A stretch of 64,000 nucleotides of DNA, taken from contig NZ_CP054139.1 of the NCBI RefSeq assembly GCF_013283875.1, positions 2,046,001 through 2,110,000 on the forward strand. The letters run 5' to 3'. The notes under the pieces were generated by a model. The model saw nothing but the letters and a program-made list of their open reading frames with translations, did no database searches and was not told the origin of the DNA. Shown here piece after piece: positions 27,592 through 35,157 of the stretch; within the stretch, counting starts at the first letter, position 1, and every line of letters begins with the position of its first letter. This DNA is from Mucilaginibacter mali (GTDB lineage: Bacteria; Bacteroidota; Bacteroidia; Sphingobacteriales; Sphingobacteriaceae). The position numbers and the translations under genes are program-made.

Positions 27592-27804
27592 TTACATTTT
27601 TTTAGCAGCAGTGTCTTTCTTAGCAGCAGTATCTTTCTTAGCCGAATCAACGATAGCTGAAGAATCTTTCTTAGCTGAATCAACGATAGCTGAAGAATCT
27701 TTTTTAGCTGAATCAGCAGCAGAACCTGAACCAGAACCTTTGCAAGCTGCAACTGATAAAGTGATAGCTAAACCTAAGAAAGCAAATTTGAATGCGTTTT
27801 TCAT
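27592..27804 (-). CDS. Small repetitive lipoprotein, paralogue 1
   Basis: A 70-residue lipoprotein. The signal peptide MKNAFKFAFLGLAITLSVAAC ends in a good lipobox; the mature part is a GSGSGSA linker and tandem 11-residue units of the type DSAKKDSSAIV, ending DTAAKKDTAAKKM. It is highly charged, of low complexity and probably unfolded, tethered to a membrane. Two near-identical paralogues follow upstream on the same strand, each with its own promoter region and terminator. Function is not known. The complementary strand has a long open frame that is only a shadow of the repeat. Confidence 0.8.
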   Translation of the reverse strand: MKNAFKFAFLGLAITLSVAACKGSGSGSAADSAKKDSSAIVDSAKKDSSAIVDSAKKDTAAKKDTAAKKM

Positions 27805-27884
27805 TTTTTTAAAGTTTTATAGTTTTTGCCTCTTAATACCGGGTTTTAAAAAAGGTAACCCAAGATTTTTAATTTTTTTTAAAT

Positions 27885-27915
27885 AAAAATGCCCGGTTAT
27901 TAACCAGGCATTTTT
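27885..27915 (-). terminator. Terminator of lipoprotein paralogue 2
   Basis: AAAAATGCCCGGTTA and TAACCAGGCATTTTT form a 15-bp stem with one wobble pair. Confidence 0.85.
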
Positions 27916-27935
27916 GCTTCTTGCTAAAGCAAGAA

Positions 27936-28130
27936 TTACATTTTCTTAGCAGCAGTATCTTTCTTAGCTGAATCAACGATAGCTGAAGAATCTTTCTTAG
28001 CTGAATCAACAATAGTTGCAGAATCTTTTTTAGCCGAATCTACCGGGGTGCTTGAGCCTGAACCAGAGCAAGCGGCAACGGTTAAAGTGATAGCTAAACC
28101 TAAGAAAGCGAATTTGAATGCGTTTTTCAT
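27936..28130 (-). CDS. Small repetitive lipoprotein, paralogue 2
   Basis: A 64-residue lipoprotein with the same signal peptide as paralogue 1 apart from a few residues (LTVAAC lipobox). The mature part has a GSGSST linker and three DSAKKD units (DSAKKDSATIV, DSAKKDSSAIV, DSAKKDTAAKKM). It is one short block shorter at the C-terminus than its neighbours, consistent with gain and loss of repeat units. Own terminator at 27885 and an AT-rich 133-bp gap upstream. Confidence 0.8.
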   Translation of the reverse strand: MKNAFKFAFLGLAITLTVAACSGSGSSTPVDSAKKDSATIVDSAKKDSSAIVDSAKKDTAAKKM

Positions 28131-28210
28131 TTTTTTATAATTTTTAGTTTCGTGAGTTTGTATCCTTAATACTATTAATTAAAAAAGGTAACCCACAAAA
28201 AATATTTTTA

Positions 28211-28249
28211 AACAAAAAAACCCGGTCTTATCAACCGGGCTTTTTGTTT
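28211..28249 (-). terminator. Terminator of lipoprotein paralogue 3
   Basis: CCCGGT-type stem flanked by A-run and T-run (AACAAAAAAACCCGGT with ACCGGGCTTTTTGTTT), loop about 7 bases. Confidence 0.82.
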
Positions 28250-28263
28250 TGCTAAAGCAAAAA

Positions 28264-28476
28264 TTACATTTTTTTAGCAGCAGTGTCTTTTTTAGCAGCA
28301 GAATCTTTCTTAGCTGAATCAACGATAGCTGAAGAATCTTTCTTAGCTGAATCTACAGTAGCAGCAGAATCTTTCTTAGCTGAATCAGCAGCAGAACCTG
28401 AACCAGAACCTTTGCAAGCTGCAACTGATAAAGTGATAGCTAAACCTAAGAAAGCGAATTTAAATGCGTTTTTCAT
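28264..28476 (-). CDS. Small repetitive lipoprotein, paralogue 3
   Basis: From the ATG at 28476 the protein has 70 residues and the same signal peptide as paralogue 1 (LSVAAC lipobox). The mature part again has GSGSGSA followed by three DSAKKD units and a KKDTAAKKM end. Thirty more codons are open upstream, but they lack similarity to the paralogues and cover the AT-rich leader, so they are not included. Copy-to-copy nucleotide identity of the signal-peptide part is very high, indicating recent duplication or gene conversion. Confidence 0.8.
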   Translation of the reverse strand: MKNAFKFAFLGLAITLSVAACKGSGSGSAADSAKKDSAATVDSAKKDSSAIVDSAKKDSAAKKDTAAKKM

Positions 28477-28596
28477 TGTTGTTAAGTTTTTTAAAGTGAT
28501 TTTAAATTTAGTGTTAATACCCGCAAATATAAAAAGGTAACCCACATATTTTAAAAAAAATAACAAATTACGCCAACAATGTTAAAAATATTACAA

Positions 28597-28890
28597 TTAT
28601 GGCTTCTTAACTATCGTTTTCTTCACCACTTTTTGTTTGATAACTGTTTTTAATACCGTATCCACCTTTACGGTCGGGGTATCGGCAACCAGTTTGGTGG
28701 TATCGGTTTTGCGGGCGGTATCTGTTTTTAACAGGGTATCGGTATGCGTGCTTACGCTTGTAGATGAATCGGTTTTGGTTGAGTTGCCCGACCCGCTGCA
28801 GGCGGCTAAAGATGCCGCTATAATTAAAGCAAGGCCGCTGGTTTTAATTGCTTTTTTTATGGTAGTGTTTTTAATTAATGCTAAAAACAA
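28597..28890 (-). CDS. Threonine/lysine-rich small lipoprotein
   Basis: A 97-residue lipoprotein with lipobox SLAACSG near residue 30. The mature part is low-complexity: SGSGNSTKTDSS, then KTDTARKTDTTK and VKVDTVLKTV units, and a basic tail ending KKTIVKKP. It belongs to the same architectural class as the three preceding paralogues (lipid anchor plus short KD/KTDT repeats) but is not closely similar in sequence. It diverges from the sigma-factor gene by 147 bp. Confidence 0.75.
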   Translation of the reverse strand: MFLALIKNTTIKKAIKTSGLALIIAASLAACSGSGNSTKTDSSTSVSTHTDTLLKTDTARKTDTTKLVADTPTVKVDTVLKTVIKQKVVKKTIVKKP

Positions 28891-29037
28891 ATAACCAGGT
28901 GCCTGGCTTTTATGTTTGCATGTTAATAATATAGCTTATTCAGCATCAGCATAAAGAGCGGTTTACCGCAATATTATTACCGATTTATTTTTTTTTATCA
29001 AATATGGGTTACAATTTAGCGCAAATTGTATTAAGTA

Positions 29038-29607
29038 GTGAGTAAAGAGATGAACAACAGCGTGCCTACCGACAGCGAAGTGATATTGGGCATACTGAAT
29101 AACCAGGATACGGTACTTAAAAAGTTGTACATCGCGTACTTTCCGATGGTGCTGCAGTTAATTATTAATAACAACGGCACACAGGATGATGCCAAGGATA
29201 TTTACCAGGAGGCCATCATTGTTCTTTATAATAAGGTAAAAGGCGGCGAGTTTGAACTGAGCAGCAAACTAAAAACCTTTATCTACTCGGTATGCCGGCG
29301 CTTATGGCTGAAGCGATTGAACCAGATGAGCCGTTACGGTGGCGATATCAGGGATTTCCAGGAGCATTTGCCGGTAGAGCAGGATGTTGACCTGCACGAC
29401 GAGCGCGACATACAATTTGGTAAGATGCAAAGTTCGCTGCAATTGCTGGGCGAGCCTTGTAAGACGATCATCGAGGACTTTTATATCAACAACAGATCGA
29501 TGCAGGAGATCTGCGAGAAATTTGGCTATACCAATGCGGATAACGCCAAAACACAGAAATACAAATGCCTGCAAAGGCTGAAGAAATTATTCTTTCAGCA
29601 GAAATAA
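29038..29607 (+). CDS. ECF-type RNA polymerase sigma factor
   Basis: A 189-residue sigma-70 family protein with region 2 (DDAKDIYQEAIIVLYNKVKGG, with a typical DxxQE-type core around residues 55-75) and region 4 helix-turn-helix (RSMQEICEKFGYTNADNAKTQKYKCLQRL compressed around 150-185). The start is GTG at 29038, or ATG four codons later. It directs transcription of an unknown regulon when released from its anti-sigma partner. That partner is probably the adjacent membrane protein, whose gene starts 8 bp after this stop. Confidence 0.9.
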   Translation: MSKEMNNSVPTDSEVILGILNNQDTVLKKLYIAYFPMVLQLIINNNGTQDDAKDIYQEAIIVLYNKVKGGEFELSSKLKTFIYSVCRRLWLKRLNQMSRYGGDIRDFQEHLPVEQDVDLHDERDIQFGKMQSSLQLLGEPCKTIIEDFYINNRSMQEICEKFGYTNADNAKTQKYKCLQRLKKLFFQQK

Positions 29608-29615
29608 GTAAGAAA

Positions 29616-30725
29616 ATGAGTAACTACCAGTTAACAGAAGCAATTGAGCGCTATTTAAGCGGCGAAATGAGTGGCGATGAACGCGCCCATTTTGAGCAAA
29701 TGCGTAAGGATAACGCTGATATTGACAACAAGATAGCCGAACACCTGCATTTTACAGGGCTATTAAAACAATATCGCGAACGTATTGAGCTGGAGAATAA
29801 ACTGAACGCCATCCATAACGAAATGGATATCCATAGCCTGGTTGAAGAAATGACCATTCATCCATCGTGGGTAGTGCAAATGTGGCGTAATCACCACTCT
29901 AAAATATCTGTAGCAGCATCGGTGGCCATCTTCGCTGTGCTAACCGTTATGTTATCTACCGGCTTTTTTAAAAAACAGCCCGATGTTCAGTTACTGAGCA
30001 GGGAGATGGAAAAAATCAAAAGGTCGAACGCGGCTTTAACGCATGCTACCAGTGCTTTAGCAACCGAAATTCATAAAAAATCGTTAGGGCCGGGTAATTA
30101 TAGCGGTTCGGGCTTCGCGCTGTCTTCAAACGGATACATTGTTACCAATAACCACATCATAAATGGTAACAGCAGCAAATCGCCCGACTCGATATATGTT
30201 CAGGATGCGCTGGGTAATGCCTATAAAGCTAAGCTGGTTTATTCCGAACCTAAGTACGATATCGCCATATTGAAAATAACAGACGATTCTTTCGAAGAAC
30301 TACCGGCGTTGCCTTATAATTTCAAAAAAGGAAAAAGCGATCTGGGCGAGGACGTGTTTACACTGGGCTACTCAGAAGGTGATGCCCCGGTTATGGATAA
30401 AGGCTATTTGAGTTCTGAAAACGGCCGCAAAGGAGATTCTACCGGTTATCGTATCTCAATCCCGGTTAACCCGGGCAACAGTGGCAGCCCGCTGATCAAC
30501 AGCAAGGGTAATGTGGTAGGTATCATATCAGGCCGCCAAACGCAGGTGGAGGGCGCGTCTTACGCTATTAAAACAGGATATTTATACAAGGCTATACAAA
30601 ATGTGCCATTAGATTCGTTAAGTGGTAAATTAAGTCTGAGCAACAAGAACACGTTAGCCGGTTTAAGCCGGGTTCAGCAGATCAAAAAAATGAAGAATTA
30701 CGTGTTCATGGTTAAAGTATACTAA
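29616..30725 (+). CDS. Anti-sigma-like membrane protein fused to a trypsin-like (HtrA-type) serine protease
   Basis: From the ATG at 29616 it has 369 residues. About 1-95 is a soluble helical part (IERYLSGEMSGDERAHFEQ resembles Bacteroidota anti-sigma N-termini), about 96-117 is one membrane helix (SVAASVAIFAVLTVML), and the rest is a protease with the full triad: H180 (IVTNNHII), D215 (YDIAILKI) and S289 (NPGNSGSPL). No PDZ domain follows. With the N-terminus inside, the protease faces the periplasm. Being directly downstream of the sigma gene it is likely its regulator, sensing envelope stress. The anti-sigma identity is inferred from context and weak sequence resemblance. Confidence 0.78.
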   Translation: MSNYQLTEAIERYLSGEMSGDERAHFEQMRKDNADIDNKIAEHLHFTGLLKQYRERIELENKLNAIHNEMDIHSLVEEMTIHPSWVVQMWRNHHSKISVAASVAIFAVLTVMLSTGFFKKQPDVQLLSREMEKIKRSNAALTHATSALATEIHKKSLGPGNYSGSGFALSSNGYIVTNNHIINGNSSKSPDSIYVQDALGNAYKAKLVYSEPKYDIAILKITDDSFEELPALPYNFKKGKSDLGEDVFTLGYSEGDAPVMDKGYLSSENGRKGDSTGYRISIPVNPGNSGSPLINSKGNVVGIISGRQTQVEGASYAIKTGYLYKAIQNVPLDSLSGKLSLSNKNTLAGLSRVQQIKKMKNYVFMVKVY

Positions 30726-30752
30726 GCAGGTTTATCCTGCAAAACCATACAG

Positions 30753-30780
30753 AGAGACGTAAGCATTTGCGTCTCTTTTT
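30753..30780 (+). terminator. Terminator after the sigma/protease operon
   Basis: AGAGACG and CGTCTCT form a 7-bp stem with a 10-base loop and a following T-run. Confidence 0.8.
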
Positions 30781-30802
30781 TTATGTGATTAAATTTGGCG
30801 AT

Positions 30803-31237
30803 ATGTTAAAATACCTTTTGATATTTTTTTGTGTAATAGGGTGCAGCCAGGTAAAGGCCCAATCTACAGCAAACGATCCCGCGCGCGATGAGTTTATCGA
30901 TGACATGGCCAAATTTGCCAAAAAACAAAGTTTTGTGCAGGAGATCCCGAGGTTTAAAGGCGGCGCCGGCGATCTGTACGATTACCTGCAAAGCCATATT
31001 ATCTACCCGCCCGAAGCAAGAAAAGAGCAGTTATCTGCACAGGTATTCGTTTCTTTTTTAATTGACTGGAAAACCGGTTTGCCAAAAGAAGTAAAGATAG
31101 TGCAAAGCAGCAACAAGATTTTCGAGGCGGAGACCTTACGCCTGATCAAAGCCATGCCCGCCTGGACACCCGCCAAACAAAACGGTACAAGCGTAGGGAT
31201 GATCCTTACCATCCCCGTTTATTTTCATCTTGATTAA
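30803..31237 (+). CDS. TonB C-terminal domain protein
   Basis: An exported 144-residue protein (signal peptide ending near VKAQS, with a cysteine in GCSQ that could allow lipidation). The C-terminal half has the TonB-C layout: GGAGDLYDYLQSHIIYPPEAR, VFVSFLIDWKTGLPKEVKIVQSS and AMPAWTPAKQNGTSVGMIL, condensed across residues 50-140. It lacks the long proline-rich linker and cytoplasmic anchor of true TonB, as is common for accessory TonB-C proteins in Bacteroidota. ATG at 30803 is preferred over an in-frame start 12 codons upstream that lies in the preceding terminator. Confidence 0.82.
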   Translation: MLKYLLIFFCVIGCSQVKAQSTANDPARDEFIDDMAKFAKKQSFVQEIPRFKGGAGDLYDYLQSHIIYPPEARKEQLSAQVFVSFLIDWKTGLPKEVKIVQSSNKIFEAETLRLIKAMPAWTPAKQNGTSVGMILTIPVYFHLD

Positions 31238-31239
31238 TA

Positions 31240-31866
31240 TTAAACAGCCGCGGTATAATACTCTTCCTTTTCGGTAGTGTGGATGCTGATAACACCCGAA
31301 AGGATCAGGTTTACTAATATGCGTTGCGCGTTTTTACGGCTGATGGTAAGTAGTTTGCAAAACTCCTTAATGTCAATACGGCTATTATGCTCAAGGTATT
31401 GCATCAGGGTTTGCTCATTGGCCGAGTAGTTGATCAGTACGCCTTGCTCTTCTGCCGAACGTTTCAGCACATCAACCACAATTTTGCTGGCCAGTACGCT
31501 TTTATCTTTTACACGCACATATACCCACCATTTGCCATCTTCACCAAGGGCGTAATGGGGTTTGGTGGTACTGTTTTCTATATTGACGATCAGCACCAGC
31601 TTATCATCAACATATACTTCCTCAAAAACAGGCTCAAGCGCCGGGCGGATAAAAAAGTTGGCCGCCCTGGTGATCATGTATTTCTCTTCTTCCTCAAACT
31701 TTACGCCCTTTATGCTGCCGTCATCGGCCACGCCAATTAGCAAGCGGCCGCCCTGGTTATTGGCAAAGGCCACCATGGTTTTGGCTATCTTTTCGCAGCG
31801 CGTTATGGTTTTTTTAAAGTCTAAGGTTACCCCTTCGCCCTCAAATATCAGCTTCTTGATATTCAT
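31240..31866 (-). CDS. AlbA_2 (Schlafen-like) domain protein with C-terminal winged helix
   Basis: Soluble protein of 208 residues from the ATG at 31866. The N-terminal two thirds form an AlbA_2/divergent AAA-4 domain: FEGEGVTLDFKKTI, MVAFANNQGGRLLIGVADDG and the partner strand VLIVNIENSTTKPH. The C-terminal 60 residues look like a winged helix (LLTISRKNAQRILVNLILSGVI). Relatives are annotated as DNA-binding or ATP-binding regulators; the role is uncertain. Its stop lies 3 bp from the convergent TonB-C gene, and the GNAT gene ends 13 bp upstream on the same strand. Confidence 0.8.
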   Translation of the reverse strand: MNIKKLIFEGEGVTLDFKKTITRCEKIAKTMVAFANNQGGRLLIGVADDGSIKGVKFEEEEKYMITRAANFFIRPALEPVFEEVYVDDKLVLIVNIENSTTKPHYALGEDGKWWVYVRVKDKSVLASKIVVDVLKRSAEEQGVLINYSANEQTLMQYLEHNSRIDIKEFCKLLTISRKNAQRILVNLILSGVISIHTTEKEEYYTAAV

Positions 31867-31879
31867 CTTCAGTTTCCTC

Positions 31880-32329
31880 TTAGTTCTGTTGGGTAAGATA
31901 AGGCGAAAATATTTCCATCCATCTTTCCGGTTTGCTGATAACGGTGAACCCAAATTGCTCGTACAGGCCATGCGCATCGGCCGTAGCCAGCGACCATCGC
32001 CTTAAACCCTGCAGGTCGGGATGCGCCATAATGGTTTGCATCAGCCATTTGGAAAGCCCCATACCACGGTACTCATCCAAAACAAACACATCGGCAATGT
32101 ACGCAAAAGTTGCTTTATCAGTGATTACCCGTGCAAAGCCAATTTGCTTTTTTACATCATAAATACCAAAGCACAGCGCGTTATCTATCGATAGGCGCAG
32201 TCTTTCAGGTGGTATGCCTTTTGCCCAGTACGAGTCGTTTTGCAGGAAGTTGCAGATCGTATCAAAATCGAGTAAACTGTTATCGGTTGAGATATGAAAA
32301 CCTTTTGCGGTTAGTTCGGTAGCGTCCAT
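31880..32329 (-). CDS. GNAT family N-acetyltransferase
   Basis: A 149-residue single-domain acetyltransferase using acetyl-CoA. The acetyl-CoA loop is seen in VFVLDEYRGMGLSKWL (about 80-95) after the beta strand TFAYIADV; the C-terminal part has GLYEQFGFTVI, the typical end of the fold. Substrate unknown. It lies between the AlbA_2 gene and the DUF4442 gene on the same strand with gaps of 13 and 1 bp, so these three form an operon. Confidence 0.88.
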   Translation of the reverse strand: MDATELTAKGFHISTDNSLLDFDTICNFLQNDSYWAKGIPPERLRLSIDNALCFGIYDVKKQIGFARVITDKATFAYIADVFVLDEYRGMGLSKWLMQTIMAHPDLQGLRRWSLATADAHGLYEQFGFTVISKPERWMEIFSPYLTQQN

Positions 32330-32330
32330 T

Positions 32331-32789
32331 TTAGTTTAATTTACGGGCGTAAGCTTCGGTTTGTACAGTTACACATAGCTCACCTTGTGTATTGAAGATC
32401 TCAACGGTAAAGGTTTTAATAAACTTACCTTCGGTCATCAGCATGTGCTCGGCTTCGGCAATGGTAGCGTCATCCAGCATAATATCAAAATGTAAATGGG
32501 TTGTGGCGGGCTTTAAATATTGTATCTGTGCCGATTTAAGCCAAACGATAACCTGGTGGCCCCGGCGCAAAAATAATTGATGGAAAAGCAGGGGGTAAAA
32601 AGGATCGGCAGCGGCAAAGAGCGTTCCCCCGAAAATAGAGTTATTATAATTTTTATTGAAGATACTTTTCCTGATATTTACACTAACGCCCTTAAAACCA
32701 GGTGCAAACGATTTTACCCAGATACGCTGGAAAAACAATGGCGGATAGAAACGGATTGCCCATTTTAAAGTTTTTTCGGATACGATCAT
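32331..32789 (-). CDS. DUF4442 hotdog-fold (thioesterase-like) protein
   Basis: A 152-residue cytosolic protein with the DUF4442 layout of hotdog thioesterase relatives: WAIRFYPPLFFQRIW, then NSIFGGTLFAAADPFYPLL as the central helix and VIVWLKSAQIQYLKPA as the long strand. No catalytic activity is established for the family. First gene of the operon with the acetyltransferase (1 bp gap). Confidence 0.82.
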   Translation of the reverse strand: MIVSEKTLKWAIRFYPPLFFQRIWVKSFAPGFKGVSVNIRKSIFNKNYNNSIFGGTLFAAADPFYPLLFHQLFLRRGHQVIVWLKSAQIQYLKPATTHLHFDIMLDDATIAEAEHMLMTEGKFIKTFTVEIFNTQGELCVTVQTEAYARKLN

Positions 32790-32932
32790 GGCGGTTAAAT
32801 ATCATAAAAAAAATAATGAAAGCCCAAATTTGTTAATTAAGCACACTGGTATAAATAGCTTAATGATTTGCTGTTTTAGCATACCAGCCATAGCTGCTTA
32901 TTGATTTGTTTAGCAATAAATATAAATATTAA

Positions 32933-34282
32933 ATGTTCGAAAGAATACGGTCTAAAGTTGTTGATAACAAGGGTCTTGCAGCTTTAAGGGCTCAAAATCA
33001 GCAAAAGAAAATTGTTTTTTGCAGTGGATGTTACGATATCCTGCAATCTGGTCACGCGGTATTTTTTAATCACGCCCGCCAGTTTGGCGATATATTGGTG
33101 GTAGGAGTGGGCCGCGATGCTACGCTTACTGCCTTAAAAGGTCCGGGCAGACCCGTTAATCCCGAAAATAACCGTGTTTATTTAGTTGCCGCCTTACAGG
33201 ATGTAGATTACGCCGTATTGAACGACCATACTATTGGTGCCGGTAAAATAGACTTTAAGGAGGTGTTGACCGCCTTGCGTCCCGATATATTTATTTTGAA
33301 CGATGACGATTCGGCCATTGCCATCAAACAGCAAATGTGCGATGAATTGGGGATAACCATACAATTGGTTGGCCGCGATGTACCGCCCGAATTAAAGGCC
33401 ACATCTACATCGAACATTATTAACAAGATCAACCACTCGTACAAAGCAGCGCTTCGTATCGATTTTTCGGGCGGATGGACGGACGTGCCTTATATTATGC
33501 ATGGCAAAAAGGGCTATGTATCAAACGTGGCCATTAAGCCGGTTATCGAACTAAAGAACGGTAACTTCAATTTTTCAGGTTATCCGCGTGGCAGCGGTTT
33601 AAGTACCTCTACCGCGGTGAAACTGCTGGAGTTGATCAGCGCGAGGAATTATAATGCCGAGGCCAAAACACTTACCGATATTGCCGAAGACCTGTTTAAC
33701 CTTGAAAATAAAGAATTAAACTGGGCCATCGGCCGCCAGGATCAGTACGGCATTGTATTTGGCGGTTTCCATTGTTTTGAATCAGGTGACGATTATTCTA
33801 AGCCGATTGAAGTGGCCGTATCTAAAGAAACACTTGAAGGCTTCCGTAAAAACCTGTTACTGTTGCATACAGGTATTTCGCGCAACGCGCAGTCGGCAGT
33901 AGAGCAGGTATACGAGAACCACGACACACCTGAAGGCCGCGAAGCGCTGGATATTATAGGCGACTGCGGCTACAAGTTCGCGCACGCGCTTGCCGGTGCC
34001 GATTATATGGAATGCGCCCGCTTAATGGAGCGTAACTGGAATGCCCAAAAACAATTGGCCAGCGCCAGCACCAACGAAACGCTTGACCAAATGTATGCTT
34101 TCGCTAAAGAGAACGGTGCACACGGCGGCAAAATATGCGGCGCGGGTGGCGGTGGTGCATTTGTGTTTTATTGCCAGGATCCGTTTGAACTGAAACAGGC
34201 TATGAAGCGCAAGTTTGTTGATTGCTTTGAGATAGATTTTGAGTTTGAATACAGCAATATCAAGCAACTTAATTCGCTATAA
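32933..34282 (+). CDS. Fusion of nucleotidylyltransferase and GHMP kinase
   Basis: A 449-residue two-domain protein. Residues 1-165 form a cytidylyltransferase-like (RfaE/HldE C-terminal type) Rossmann domain with CSGCYDILQSGH (30-41) and a terminal ATSTSNIINKI. Residues 170-449 are a GHMP sugar kinase with RIDFSGGWTDVP (175-186), GSGLSTSTAV (220-229) and KICGAGGGGAFVF. The kinase resembles heptose-7-phosphate kinase HddA, suggesting a nucleotide-sugar precursor pathway. The nucleotidylyltransferase motif HxGH reads QxGH (Q38), which may abolish or change that activity. Its own transcription unit, with no other sugar-activation genes nearby. Confidence 0.82.
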   Translation: MFERIRSKVVDNKGLAALRAQNQQKKIVFCSGCYDILQSGHAVFFNHARQFGDILVVGVGRDATLTALKGPGRPVNPENNRVYLVAALQDVDYAVLNDHTIGAGKIDFKEVLTALRPDIFILNDDDSAIAIKQQMCDELGITIQLVGRDVPPELKATSTSNIINKINHSYKAALRIDFSGGWTDVPYIMHGKKGYVSNVAIKPVIELKNGNFNFSGYPRGSGLSTSTAVKLLELISARNYNAEAKTLTDIAEDLFNLENKELNWAIGRQDQYGIVFGGFHCFESGDDYSKPIEVAVSKETLEGFRKNLLLLHTGISRNAQSAVEQVYENHDTPEGREALDIIGDCGYKFAHALAGADYMECARLMERNWNAQKQLASASTNETLDQMYAFAKENGAHGGKICGAGGGGAFVFYCQDPFELKQAMKRKFVDCFEIDFEFEYSNIKQLNSL

Positions 34283-34434
34283 ATTTAAAATATACTGCGG
34301 CAGCGGGAGTTTAATTTGAGATATATTTGTATTTTTCTGTAACTTTTTTGCTTAATATGAAAAATACATAAACAAAGACTTCTTTAAGCGGGTTATTAAG
34401 CTATAAATGCTATTAATTCACTTATCAGAAGACC

Positions 34435-34638
34435 ATGAAAAAGCAAATTTTAAGTTTCGCCATAGTCGCGACAATGATCGGTTCAATTGCAGCGGGCTGC
34501 AGTTCCGGGAAATCTGCCAGCAGTAGTGCAGATAGCGTAAAAAAGGATTCGATGGCTACCATGAGTGCCCCTAAGGACACGATGATGAAAACCGATACCA
34601 CAAAGCGGGATACCACCAAGACCCCGCCAAAAATGTAA
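34435..34638 (+). CDS. Small low-complexity lipoprotein, paralogue 5
   Basis: A 67-residue lipoprotein with signal MKKQILSFAIVATMIGSIAAGC, lipobox AAGC, then SSGKSASSSADSVKKDS and KTDTTKRDTTKT repeats. Same architecture as the lipoproteins at 27.6-28.9 kb, carrying both the DSxKKD unit of the first three and the KTDT unit of the fourth. It is separate from them by 5.5 kb and is on the other strand. Followed by a strong terminator. Confidence 0.78.
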   Translation: MKKQILSFAIVATMIGSIAAGCSSGKSASSSADSVKKDSMATMSAPKDTMMKTDTTKRDTTKTPPKM

Positions 34639-34650
34639 GTTAAACACAAA

Positions 34651-34683
34651 CAAAACAGGCCCGATAACCGCGGGCCTGTTTTG
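34651..34683 (+). terminator. Terminator after lipoprotein paralogue 5
   Basis: CAAAACAGGCCCG and CGGGCCTGTTTTG form a 13-bp perfect stem with a 7-base loop and T-rich tail. Confidence 0.9.
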
Positions 34684-34744
34684 TTATGCAAAGTTTTATA
34701 GTTTTAAACCTTTGCTACTTCCTTTATCTTTTTAACGGCCCTTG

Positions 34745-34988
34745 TTAAGGTGTTTGTTTTTGCCAGGCATCCAGGCGTTTGGTAATTGATTGATCGCTAA
34801 TACTGCCCTTATTCAAGGCCAAAACCTCTGCATATATTTCTAAAAGCTTCATTACTTTTCTGCACTTCGCTGTATTTAGCCAGGAACAATTCATCCTGCA
34901 TACCGCTGCGTTTTAAGGCCGATCGGTTAGCGTATTGATAGATTATGGTATCAGACATGGGGTAGAGATCCTGTTGTATAGGTGCCAT
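34745..34988 (-). pseudogene. Frameshifted small gene
   Basis: Two overlapping minus-strand frames look like parts of one 80-residue protein. The first starts with ATG at 34988 (MAPIQQDLYPMSDTIIYQYA) and stops at 34809. The second continues from about 34852 (MKLLEIYAEVLALNKGSISD) to the stop at 34745. Removing one A from the AAAA run near 34857 joins them as ...YSEVQKVMKLLEIY..., a smooth helical sequence. Either the gene is broken or the base call is wrong. No family recognised. This is the only gene-like content in the 519-bp gap between 34638 and 35158, apart from the terminator. Confidence 0.45.
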
Positions 34989-35157
34989 CTAAAATACATA
35001 GAAATACCTTATTTAAAACACCTGTAACTAATTAATTGCAGGCATAGTTACGTTATCCCGAATGCCCGGAGCAAGCCATTGGCAAACCTTGCGGCCCGAA
35101 TTTTGTTGTAGAATAGATCATCGTTGAATGATGATCCTATGAAAAAATAAAAGACCT

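Noticed and set aside
27611..27886. Long plus-strand open frame across small lipoprotein 1 (and a similar one at 28283-28540)
   Set aside because: It is the complement of the DSAKKD repeat coding region (reading as LAESTIAEES repeats). Same effect at both paralogues, with no own promoter or signal peptide.
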